A stretch of DNA of 9,811 nt, taken from positions 1 to 9,811 of the forward strand of contig CAZCAI010000163.1 of assembly GCA_964496595.1 (NCBI GenBank), written 5' to 3'. The notes under the pieces were generated by a model. It was given only the letters and a program-made list of their open reading frames with translations. It made no database searches and had not been told where the DNA came from. Shown piece by piece: positions 1-6,480 of this stretch; position 1 is the stretch's first letter, and each line of letters starts with the position of its first letter. The translations under genes were made by a program, and so were the position numbers. Source of the stretch: JAAAOZ01 sp964496595 (GTDB lineage Bacteria > Chloroflexota > Anaerolineae > B4-G1 > SLSP01).

Positions 1-587
1 GTGCAGACCGGCGCGGCGTTGATGGCGACGATGTGCGTGTCGGTGACCAATGCATCGGCGCAGTTGGCAGCCGTGATCGCTAAGGTATGCGTGCCGACGT
101 CTAATGAGCGCACGGTCGTTGAGGTCGTGTCGCCGTTATCCCACAGCAGCGCGACGTTGGGGGCGGTAGTGGGCGTGTAGGTGGCATGGAAGGTGACCGC
201 CGTCCCGCTGATGGCCGAACTCGGCCCCGCGATGGCGACGGCCTGCACCTCCGTGCAGACGCCCGGCACAGTGGTCGTATTGGTCACGGCGGCGAAGAGG
301 CCGGGGTCGGTGCGCGAGGTCGCGGTGATGCGGAGGGTGTCCGTCAGCCCGGCGCTGTTCGCCGGCACCGTCAGGCTGATCGCCACCGTCGCCGTCTGCC
401 CTCCCCCCACGGTGATGGGCGTATCGTAGAGAGGCATCGCGGGCCAGCCCAGCGCACTGTGATAAGCTACGTCGTAGACATCGAGGCTCGCGCCGGTGTT
501 GGTCAGGGTGTGGGTGTAGATGATCACGCTGCCGGGCGCGGTGGTAGTTTGATGATCCGGCGCGAGCGCCACGCCGAGCGCGTCGGG
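1..587 (-). other. C-terminal CARDB-like and PKD-like modules of the amylopullulanase, incomplete
   Basis: Residues about 1863-1970 form a CARDB or NEW3-like beta domain with the pattern IYTHTLTNTGAS and TVPANSAGLTDT. A PKD-like domain follows, starting at VCTEVQAVAIAGPSSAISGT and carrying a WDNGDTTS turn. A second VCT motif begins exactly 84 codons after the first, at the window edge, so at least one more copy is likely to follow. Such modules usually act as spacers or surface-contact domains; no catalytic function is suggested. Confidence 0.7.
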
Positions 588-3500
588 CGCGAGTTGGACA
601 AAGACGGCGGTGGTGCGGGCCGGGACGCTGAAGGTTCCGTCAGCACTATCGTAGCTGGCGGTGCGCACCACGGGATCATAAGATGCAGCCTGGATGGGAT
701 GCAGGACAATGTCCAGGCCGCTGAGCGCGCCTAACGCGACGTCGTGGGGGAATTTGTCGGCGTTGAAGAGGACGATCACGCGCTCGTAGGCCGGGTCGAG
801 GTCGGCGCCGGTGGTGTCGTCGAGCGTCATCACCAGCAGGCCGGGCGTCTGGCCGGAACCGGTGTTGTGGAAGGCTACGCGCGCGGTGATCTCGGATGTG
901 GTTTGCAGACGGAAGAGGGGCGAGCTGTAGCGGATGCGCAGCAGTTCGCGCAGGTGACGCGTGTTGCTGAGGATGTGCGTCCGCGTGGCGACGAGCGCCG
1001 GATCGCGCAGCAGCGGCGCCATGATGTCCCAGCGGCTCTCGTTATCCCAGGCGGGCGGCAACCCCCGCCCGAAGTTGTTGGTCTGATAGCTGAAATCGAG
1101 CGCGTTGAAGTGATCGCCGGAATCGTAGCTGTTGCGATCCAGCGACTTGGAGCGCAGCATATCGCTGCCGGCGTGGAAGAAGGGCAGGCCCTGCGCCAGC
1201 CCCACCAGCGAAAGGCCCATGTTCTGCATCCGCACGCGCTCCGCCATCGAGACGCTCTCCGGCGCTTTGAAGATGTTCTGATCGTAGAGCGTCTCGTTAT
1301 CGTGCTTGGAGACGTAGTTGACGCTTTCCTGCGGATCGAAGGCGTAGCCGNNNNNNNNNNNNNNNNNNNNNNNNNNNNNNNNNNNNNNNNNNNNNNNNNN
1401 NNNNNNNNNNNNNNNNNNNNNNNNNNNNNNNNNNNNNNNNNNNNNNNNNNTAAACGTGAACTCGCGCAGGCTGCCGGCCAACGTCACGCGCAGGCGATCC
1501 TGCTCGTAGAAGAGGGCCGCCTGATCGCGACTTGCATACTCGTAGCCATTCCAATCGAAGCTCAGCCCGTTGATGAAGCCCTGGTGGCGGATGGCGAGGT
1601 CGTCCTCGCTGTAACCGCCGTGGGCCGCATCGCGGATCTTGTCGTTGAAGGTTCCCACGCCCGTGCCCGCCGCGTTCCACTGTTTGGCATAATGCAGCCC
1701 CTTATCCGCCGCCGAGCCGAAGTCCCAGCCCTCGCCGTAGAGCAGGATGCTGCCGCCGTCCACGCCGTCGGTCGTGGTCGTGAGCGCGCGCACGGCGTCC
1801 TGCACGGCCTCGACGTTGCTCACGGTGTGCAAATTCATCAGGTCGAAGCGGAAGCCGTCCACCTTGTAGGCCGTGGCCCAGCGCGTGATGGTGTCCACCA
1901 TCAGCTTCTCCATCATCTCGAACTCGGCGGCGGTGTCCGCACAGCAGCTCGTGTTGTAGAGATGGCCGTCGTTATCATAACGATGATAGTAGCCGGGCAC
2001 CACGCGATCCAGCACGGAGCCGCTCTCCTGCCCGGCGCGATAGGTGTGGTTGTAGACGACGTCCAGCACCACGCGCAGGCCATTCTGGTTGAGCGCCTGC
2101 ACCATCTGGCGGAACTCTAAGATGCGCTGCGGGCCGTCGGGATCGGTGCTGTAAGCGCCCTCCGGCACGCCGTAGTGTTGGGGATCGTAGCCCCAGTTGA
2201 AGCCATCGCTGCCGCGCACCTCGGCGACCTCCTGCTGCTGGCGCATCGAGGCGGCGGGATAGGCGCTCAGATCGGGCACATCCTCGCGCTGGGCGGCGGA
2301 TTCCACGATGGAGCCGATGTCGTTGACCGGCAGGAGGTGCAGATGGGTGAGGCCCGCCTCCGCCAGCGCCCGGAGATGCTGCATCCCGGCGGTGTCGGGG
2401 GCGGTGAAGGCGGCGAAGGCGCCGCGCTGCGCGGCGGGGACGGTGCTATCGGCGATGCTGAAATCGCGGACGTGCAACTCGTAGATGCTGGCGTCCTCCG
2501 GCGCGTCTAACGGCGGCTTGGCTAACGTGTCCCATCCGGCGGGTTGGAGCGTCGCGTCGCCCGCCAGATCGACGAATTGCGCGCGCTGCGTGTTGGCGAT
2601 GCGCCCGTCCTCGAAGGGATTGAGCGAGAGACTGACCGCGTAGGGATCGGTGACGAAGTTGCGCTCGACCCGGCCCGTCTCCGGCACGTAGACCTCGACC
2701 TCGTAGAGGTAAAAATCGCGATCCCAGCTTGCCTCGCCCGTGATCGACCAGACGCCGGTGTTGGCATCGAACGCCAGCACATCGGTCGTGCTGGTCGTGG
2801 CAGTGGGCGTCGTGTATCGGTGCAGCGTCACGGATTTGGCCGTGGGCGCCCACAAGGTCAACGCGGGCGCGCCCGCCGTGTAGGTGAGGCCCAATGTGGC
2901 CATCGTGGCGTAGCGGTCGTCCAACACGCCCTGAATCTGCACGCCGGTCGCCTCCAAGAAAGCGCCGCCGCTATCGTAGGCCGCCACGAACATCTGCCCC
3001 TTGAGGATGGCGGGGATCTTGTCCAGGTCGCCGCTGCCGATCTCCAAGCGCGTGTAGCCATCCAAGTTGGGGAATTTGGCGTAGGTACCGTCGGTCAGCG
3101 TGCCGTTGGCGCTCAGATCCACCGCCGAGGGCATGGTGGGCGAGACGGTGCGACTGCCGCCGGCGTCGTAGCCCAACTCGAGGGCGCCGTCGGCGTCGTA
3201 GATCAGCTTATAGCTGCTGATGGCGCCATCGCTGGCGTTCCAGGCCAGCACATCCTCCTCGACCCAGAAGGCGCGCCGGGCGGATTGCTCCATCCACACG
3301 CTGTGATCATCGGCGTCGTAGAAGAAGCGCACGGGATCGCCCTGCCAATTCACCTGGAAAGTGAGATCGTCGCCGGGGGGATACCACGCGTTGCCCTCGT
3401 CGCGCGCGATCTTGTACTCGTAGCTGCCGGGCGCGAGGTCGTTCGTCCAGAAGGTGTAGACGTTGTCGCCGTCGGGGCCGCTCATCAACGTGCGGAAGCA

Positions 3501-6173
3501 ATCCGTGGCCCAATCGTCGGCGCACCCCAAATCCTGCTGGAAATTACCGACGACCACGGGCGTGACGCGCTGATCGTTGACGCTGTCCCAGACCCAATCG
3601 TTGTCATCATTGAAATAGAAGTAGACCGTGGTCTCGCTGCCCAGATTGAGGCCCACGTTATCACCCGACGGATACCACTGATCGCCGGCCTCGTTGTTCG
3701 AGACGATTTTGTACTCCCAGCTTCCGGCGGGAATAGCAAACGACCCGCGCCAAATGCCGTTGCCCACGTGCGTGAGATGCGTCGCGGCGCAGTTGGCCGT
3801 CCAATTGCTACACCCGCTGATCTCGCTCTGGAAAGTGCCCGCCAGCGTGACGGTGGCCGGGTCGCTGGCGGCGGCGGGCGCGGCGATGATCTCATCTTCG
3901 TCATTACGGGGATCGCGATCCACGACCGTCGGCGGCGCGGTGATGGCCGCGGGTGCGGTGATGGCCGCGCGCTGGATCAGCGTCCAAGCGTCGGCGGCGA
4001 CGGCGCCGGTGAGGGTGTAGGTGATGCGCCCGCCGTCATCGAGATCGAAGGTGGCGCTGATGGGGCCGCTGCCGGTGGCCTCGCCACAGGCGCCATTAGC
4101 CGCCGCGCAGACCCACGTCGCGCCGTCGAGGCCGTCAGGCAGCGTGTGGCCCAGGCGCGCGCCGGTGACGTTCGCGCCGCTGTTGGTGATGACGAGCGTG
4201 GAGGTGAGCGTCTCGCCCCAGACGGGCGGCGAGGGCGCGTGCGTCAAGCTCACGCCCAAATCCGTGAGCGCGGGCGAGCCGCTCACCTTGGCCGCCGCGT
4301 GGATGGCGACCGCGTCCATTGGCGCGACGCTGAGCGCCGCGTCGCCGCCGGCATCGACGACGACGTAGCCGTCGGTGCAGGCGTCGCCGCCCGCGGTGAG
4401 CGCGCCATCGATCACGTTGCAGTAGACGCCCTGCGCCATCCCCGTGGCGAAAGCGCCGGCCAACGTCGCGTCGCTGCTGGCGTTGAGCGCCAAAAAGCCG
4501 CGACTGGAGGTGCCGTCGTGGCGCGCGAAGGCGATCTGGTCGCCGCCGTTGTCCCACCAGTGAGCGATCTCGTTGGCGCCGGCGGCAGCGTTGCGGAAGC
4601 CGACCATATTCGCGATGGGCGTCTGGCGGTGCTCGCAGATCCACTGCTCGGCTTTGGGGTCGTCGTAATCGGCGCATTGGGGCGCGCCGCTTTCGTAGAC
4701 CGGGGTCGTAGTCCCCGCGCGGTCGGCGGGCGGGCCGATGCCATCGTAGCCGGGGATCGAATCGTCTTGAATCGCGTAGCTGGACATCAGCACGGGATAG
4801 CCGTAGGGCCACGCCAGCATAAAGGCGTTGCCCAGCAGGTAAAGATCGCCCTCCTGATGGGTGAGCACATCCCCGCCGCCGCCGTGCCCGCGCTGATTGT
4901 CGTGGTTATCGCTGAAGATGAGGGCCTTCTCGCTGGGCAGGAAGTCGGTCCAATCGAAGGCGAAGAGCGTGTCCCCGCCATTGGCGTAGAACGAGGCCAG
5001 ATCGCCGGCCCGGAACTTCTCCGCCAGATTCCGGCCGTACTGGAACTCGGTCACGTCGCCCTGGCCCTGGTACTCGCCATCGGAGGTGCCGCTATCGGAG
5101 ATGACCTCGCCGAAGATGTAGACCTCTTCGTCTAACAGCGCCAGAATGTCGCTGATGTTCGTCGGCGTCATGTGCTTGGCCGCGTCGATGCGGAAGCCGC
5201 GCACGCCCAGATCGATGAGATCGTTGAGATAGGCGGCGATCTTGGCCTGTACGGTGGGATCTCCAGTCTTGAGATCGGGCAGACCGGAGAGCTGGCACGT
5301 GCGCACCTCGATTGGATCGTCATAGTTGTCGATGACGCACTCATCGTGGAAATCGTCGCTATCGTAGAGCGAGCCGTAGTTCATCCGCGTGTACGCCGTG
5401 CCGCCGCTGCCGACGCCGGGAATATCGGCCATGTGATTGATGACCGCGTCGGCGTAAATATCGACGCCGACGGCCTGGCAGCGCGTGACCATGTTGGTGA
5501 AGGCGGCGCGGTCGCCGCTGCGGCTGGCAAGCGTGTAGCTCACGGGCTGATAGCGCTGCCACCAGGGATAATCGAGGTCGTAGCCGTTGGCGACCTCGAC
5601 GACGGCGTGCTCCATCGGCGGGGAGACGAGCACCGCGCCGAAGCCGTGCGGGCCGAGCCACGTCTCGCACTCCTGCGCGATATCGGCCCAGCGCCACTCG
5701 AAGAGGCGGACGGCGGTCGTGCTGGTCAGCACCAGCAGGCGACCGTGGCCCGCGCCCTGCGCCATCTCGGTGGCAAAGCCGTCATCGGAGCAGACGGCGG
5801 TGAACTCGTAGCGGCCGGGGCCGCCGGGCGCGATTGAGGCCATGTACTCGTCGTTGTTGTCGACGTCGGCATTGTAGGACATCGTCGTGGCGGTGTACGT
5901 GCTCCACGTGTCGCCGAAGGCAGTCACCTCGGTCCAGCGCAGTTCGCAGTCGATGTCCGCGCCCGGGCCGCCGCCCTCGGTCACGCTGCTCTTGTAGACC
6001 TGCGCGTAGACCGTGAACGGCATCCCTCGGTTGATGGCGTGGGTCGCGCCGCCGATGGGGAACATCTCGCCCACCCAGCCGAGATCGGCCAGGGCGGGTG
6101 AAACAGCGAGGAAAAAGGCTAAGGTCAAACCTAAAACGAGAAGTGCAACAGTGGTAATACGGCGTTTCAGCAT
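1..6173 (-). CDS. Secreted bifunctional amylopullulanase (alpha-amylase plus pullulanase), 3' end outside window
   Basis: This enzyme should hydrolyse starch, glycogen and pullulan outside the cell, with one GH13 domain cutting alpha-1,4 bonds and a second cutting alpha-1,6 branches. The frame is open from ATG at 6173 to the window edge, 2057 codons counting the N run. Seen in order: signal peptide 1-29; unrecognised domain about 30-150; animal-type alpha-amylase about 150-630 (D330, E356, D425); DUF11-like linker about 635-740; two X25 modules about 777-961; pullulanase N2-like domain about 965-1090; CBM48 about 1097-1200 (LWAPTA near 1107); pullulanase barrel with FNWGYDP at 1325, YNH at 1374, nucleophile D1444, acid/base E1481 and KHDNE with D1625; CARDB-like and PKD-like modules from about 1863. 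A strong ribosome binding site fixes the start. It is far longer than single-function pullulanases (about 1000-1200 residues). The stop codon is not seen, and 33-34 codons are unread in the assembly gap. Dual activity is inferred from two intact catalytic triads. Confidence 0.93.
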   Translation of the reverse strand, partial: MLKRRITTVALLVLGLTLAFFLAVSPALADLGWVGEMFPIGGATHAINRGMPFTVYAQVYKSSVTEGGGPGADIDCELRWTEVTAFGDTWSTYTATTMSYNADVDNNDEYMASIAPGGPGRYEFTAVCSDDGFATEMAQGAGHGRLLVLTSTTAVRLFEWRWADIAQECETWLGPHGFGAVLVSPPMEHAVVEVANGYDLDYPWWQRYQPVSYTLASRSGDRAAFTNMVTRCQAVGVDIYADAVINHMADIPGVGSGGTAYTRMNYGSLYDSDDFHDECVIDNYDDPIEVRTCQLSGLPDLKTGDPTVQAKIAAYLNDLIDLGVRGFRIDAAKHMTPTNISDILALLDEEVYIFGEVISDSGTSDGEYQGQGDVTEFQYGRNLAEKFRAGDLASFYANGGDTLFAFDWTDFLPSEKALIFSDNHDNQRGHGGGGDVLTHQEGDLYLLGNAFMLAWPYGYPVLMSSYAIQDDSIPGYDGIGPPADRAGTTTPVYESGAPQCADYDDPKAEQWICEHRQTPIANMVGFRNAAAGANEIAHWWDNGGDQIAFARHDGTSSRGFLALNASSDATLAGAFATGMAQGVYCNVIDGALTAGGDACTDGYVVVDAGGDAALSVAPMDAVAIHAAAKVSGSPALTDLGVSLTHAPSPPVWGETLTSTLVITNSGANVTGARLGHTLPDGLDGATWVCAAANGACGEATGSGPISATFDLDDGGRITYTLTGAVAADAWTLIQRAAITAPAAITAPPTVVDRDPRNDEDEIIAAPAAASDPATVTLAGTFQSEISGCSNWTANCAATHLTHVGNGIWRGSFAIPAGSWEYKIVSNNEAGDQWYPSGDNVGLNLGSETTVYFYFNDDNDWVWDSVNDQRVTPVVVGNFQQDLGCADDWATDCFRTLMSGPDGDNVYTFWTNDLAPGSYEYKIARDEGNAWYPPGDDLTFQVNWQGDPVRFFYDADDHSVWMEQSARRAFWVEEDVLAWNASDGAISSYKLIYDADGALELGYDAGGSRTVSPTMPSAVDLSANGTLTDGTYAKFPNLDGYTRLEIGSGDLDKIPAILKGQMFVAAYDSGGAFLEATGVQIQGVLDDRYATMATLGLTYTAGAPALTLWAPTAKSVTLHRYTTPTATTSTTDVLAFDANTGVWSITGEASWDRDFYLYEVEVYVPETGRVERNFVTDPYAVSLSLNPFEDGRIANTQRAQFVDLAGDATLQPAGWDTLAKPPLDAPEDASIYELHVRDFSIADSTVPAAQRGAFAAFTAPDTAGMQHLRALAEAGLTHLHLLPVNDIGSIVESAAQREDVPDLSAYPAASMRQQQEVAEVRGSDGFNWGYDPQHYGVPEGAYSTDPDGPQRILEFRQMVQALNQNGLRVVLDVVYNHTYRAGQESGSVLDRVVPGYYHRYDNDGHLYNTSCCADTAAEFEMMEKLMVDTITRWATAYKVDGFRFDLMNLHTVSNVEAVQDAVRALTTTTDGVDGGSILLYGEGWDFGSAADKGLHYAKQWNAAGTGVGTFNDKIRDAAHGGYSEDDLAIRHQGFINGLSFDWNGYEYASRDQAALFYEQDRLRVTLAGSLREFTFXXXXXXXXXXXXXXXXXXXXXXXXXXXXXXXXXXGYAFDPQESVNYVSKHDNETLYDQNIFKAPESVSMAERVRMQNMGLSLVGLAQGLPFFHAGSDMLRSKSLDRNSYDSGDHFNALDFSYQTNNFGRGLPPAWDNESRWDIMAPLLRDPALVATRTHILSNTRHLRELLRIRYSSPLFRLQTTSEITARVAFHNTGSGQTPGLLVMTLDDTTGADLDPAYERVIVLFNADKFPHDVALGALSGLDIVLHPIQAASYDPVVRTASYDSADGTFSVPARTTAVFVQLAPDALGVALAPDHQTTTAPGSVIIYTHTLTNTGASLDVYDVAYHSALGWPAMPLYDTPITVGGGQTATVAISLTVPANSAGLTDTLRITATSRTDPGLFAAVTNTTTVPGVCTEVQAVAIAGPSSAISGTAVTFHATYTPTTAPNVALLWDNGDTTSTTVRSLDVGTHTLAITAANCADALVTDTHIVAINAAPVC
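588..3281 (-). other. Pullulanase module (N2-like domain, CBM48, GH13_14-type barrel, C-terminal domain)
   Basis: Residues about 965-1862 match pullulanase-type alpha-1,6-glucosidases. The CBM48 contains LWAPTAKSV near 1107 and an NFVTDPYA motif. The pullulanase signature FNWGYDP is at 1325-1331. Conserved GH13 regions follow: VVLDVVYNHT (H1376), VDGFRFDLMNLH (nucleophile D1444), LLYGEGWDFG (acid/base E1481) and NYVSKHDNETL (transition-state stabiliser D1625). After the barrel comes a C-terminal domain with RYSSPLFRL and a final PARTTAVFVQL strand, as in pullulanases. The N run falls between the third and fourth conserved regions. Confidence 0.93.
1351..1450. other. Assembly gap of exactly 100 N inside the pullulanase domain
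   Basis: The run is exactly 100 bases, the usual placeholder for a scaffold gap of unknown size. The minus-strand coding frame is the same on both sides (codon first bases at positions equal to 2 modulo 3), so the gene is probably intact. The missing protein segment lies between LAGSLREFTF and GYAFDPQESV. Confidence 0.97.
3288..3851 (-). other. Tandem X25 modules between the two catalytic domains
   Basis: Residues about 777-865 and 874-961 are two diverged copies of the X25 module known from pullulanases and amylopullulanases. Both share the pattern FQ, then GC..W...C, then G.(W/Y)EYKI, then WYP.GD, ending in a D(N/D)...W strand. They are beta-rich and each carries two cysteines near its start. 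X25 modules in other pullulanases sit near the N-terminus; here they act as a spacer between the amylase and pullulanase halves. A role in polysaccharide binding is suspected for the family but not shown by this sequence. Confidence 0.8.
3934..3969 (-). repeat. 18-bp direct tandem duplication within the amylopullulanase linker
   Basis: Positions 3934-3951 and 3952-3969 are adjacent copies that agree at 17 of 18 bases. In the coding frame they give a six-residue repeat, AAITAP AAITAP, in the flexible stretch between the DUF11-like domain and the first X25 module. It keeps the frame and probably arose by slippage. Confidence 0.85.
4284..5726 (-). other. Animal-type GH13 alpha-amylase module
   Basis: Residues about 150-630 follow the vertebrate pancreatic alpha-amylase pattern through the whole domain, from the LFEWRW motif near 157 to the final AIHA motif near 623. 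The catalytic residues are present: D330 in GFRIDAAKHM, E356 in IFGEVI and D425 in DNHDNQRGHG. Calcium-ligand equivalents N246, R291, D300 and H334 are kept. Of the three chloride ligands known in animal enzymes, R328 and N423 are present, but the third position is Val461 instead of Arg or Lys. Four cysteine pairs match animal disulfides: C169-C232, C279-C293, C500-C513 and C585-C599. This is a complete domain A/B/C amylase; the closest CAZy subfamilies are probably GH13_24 or GH13_32. Confidence 0.92.
6087..6173 (-). other. Sec signal peptide of the amylopullulanase
   Basis: Residues 1-29 read MLKRRITTVALLVLGLTLAF followed by FLAVSPALA. This gives a basic start (KRR), a hydrophobic core of about 18 residues and an ALA cleavage site before Asp30. 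The mature enzyme is therefore expected outside the membrane. No LPxTG motif or other anchor can be judged because the C-terminus lies outside the window. Confidence 0.9.
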
Positions 6174-6181
6174 GGGAGTAT

Positions 6182-6187
6182 CTCCTT
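6182..6187 (-). promoter_or_regulatory. Ribosome binding site of the amylopullulanase
   Basis: On the minus strand AAGGAG lies 8 bases before the ATG at 6173-6171. It decides the start codon and is followed directly by a clear signal peptide. Confidence 0.88.
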
Positions 6188-6284
6188 GAAAAGTGATAAA
6201 TTTTGAATTTACGAATGATGAATGCGGCTCTTTGGGAATTCGCCGGGTGCAATTGTACTATTTATTACACCTCGGCGGAAGTTC

Positions 6285-6382
6285 CTCCCCAGTTAGCTAC
6301 GCTCGGAGCGGATCGTCAGATCCGCGACGCTACGTCGGAACGGGGATCTGACGATCCCCTTGGAGCAAACTTAACTGGGGAG
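6285..6382. repeat. 98-bp imperfect palindromic element (MITE- or REP-like candidate)
   Basis: The ends are perfect 11-bp inverted repeats, CTCCCCAGTTA at 6285-6295 and TAACTGGGGAG at 6372-6382. Inside, 6301-6304 pairs with 6363-6366, and GGATCGTCAGATCC (6310-6323) pairs perfectly with GGATCTGACGATCC (6344-6357). All segments share one centre near 6333.5, so the arms differ only by mismatches, with no insertions or deletions. The central 20 bases are unpaired apart from a few matches. No target-site duplication is evident and no protein is encoded. It could be a non-autonomous mobile element, a REP-like repeat or a transcript structure that separates the two genes. Confidence 0.8.
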
Positions 6383-6427
6383 CCATTTATGCCGCGCTGT
6401 ACTATGCTGCTTGCAGGGCTATCCGTG

Positions 6428-6447
6428 GGAGTTGTCCGGCGAACTCC
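6428..6447 (-). terminator. Weak hairpin downstream of the kinase gene
   Basis: On the minus strand GGAGTT and AACTCC form a 6-bp stem with an 8-base loop, starting about 33 bases after the TAA stop. An outer 5-bp pairing (6414-6418 with 6454-6458) could extend it. There is no run of U after the stem, so it is not a typical intrinsic terminator; the palindrome further downstream may do this job instead. Confidence 0.3.
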
Positions 6448-6480
6448 AAAAGACCCTGAATGGTTACAGCCAAACCCAGC

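Larger units (their letters stand above)
6174..6480. other. Intergenic region between kinase stop and amylopullulanase start
   Basis: This 307-base stretch has no supported gene; its short open frames lack ribosome binding sites and any recognisable protein. It holds, from the kinase side, a hairpin (6428-6447), a 98-bp palindrome (6285-6382), an AT-rich leader (about 6188-6270) and the ribosome binding site. A possible -10 box TACAAT on the minus strand (6252-6257) has no good -35 at 17 bases (TTCCGC), so the amylopullulanase promoter is not settled. Confidence 0.75.

Noticed and set aside
744..2120. Plus-strand open frame of 458 codons spanning the N run
   Set aside because: It is antisense to the pullulanase domain, passes through unknown bases and resembles no protein family.
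2544..5135. Plus-strand open frame of 863 codons
   Set aside because: It lies fully antisense to the amylopullulanase, whose catalytic motifs are plain on the minus strand. The translation is low-complexity (rich in G, A, R, V) with no recognisable motif, and is explained by GC-rich codon choice.
5782..6252. Minus-strand open frame of 156 codons over the amylopullulanase start
   Set aside because: It is out of frame with the signal peptide and amylase. Its translation turns arginine-rich and low-complexity, and no ribosome binding site matches its start.
6252..6257. TACAAT as -10 box of the amylopullulanase promoter
   Set aside because: No acceptable -35 box lies 16-18 bases upstream (TTCCGC at 17 matches poorly), so it is mentioned only within the intergenic entry.
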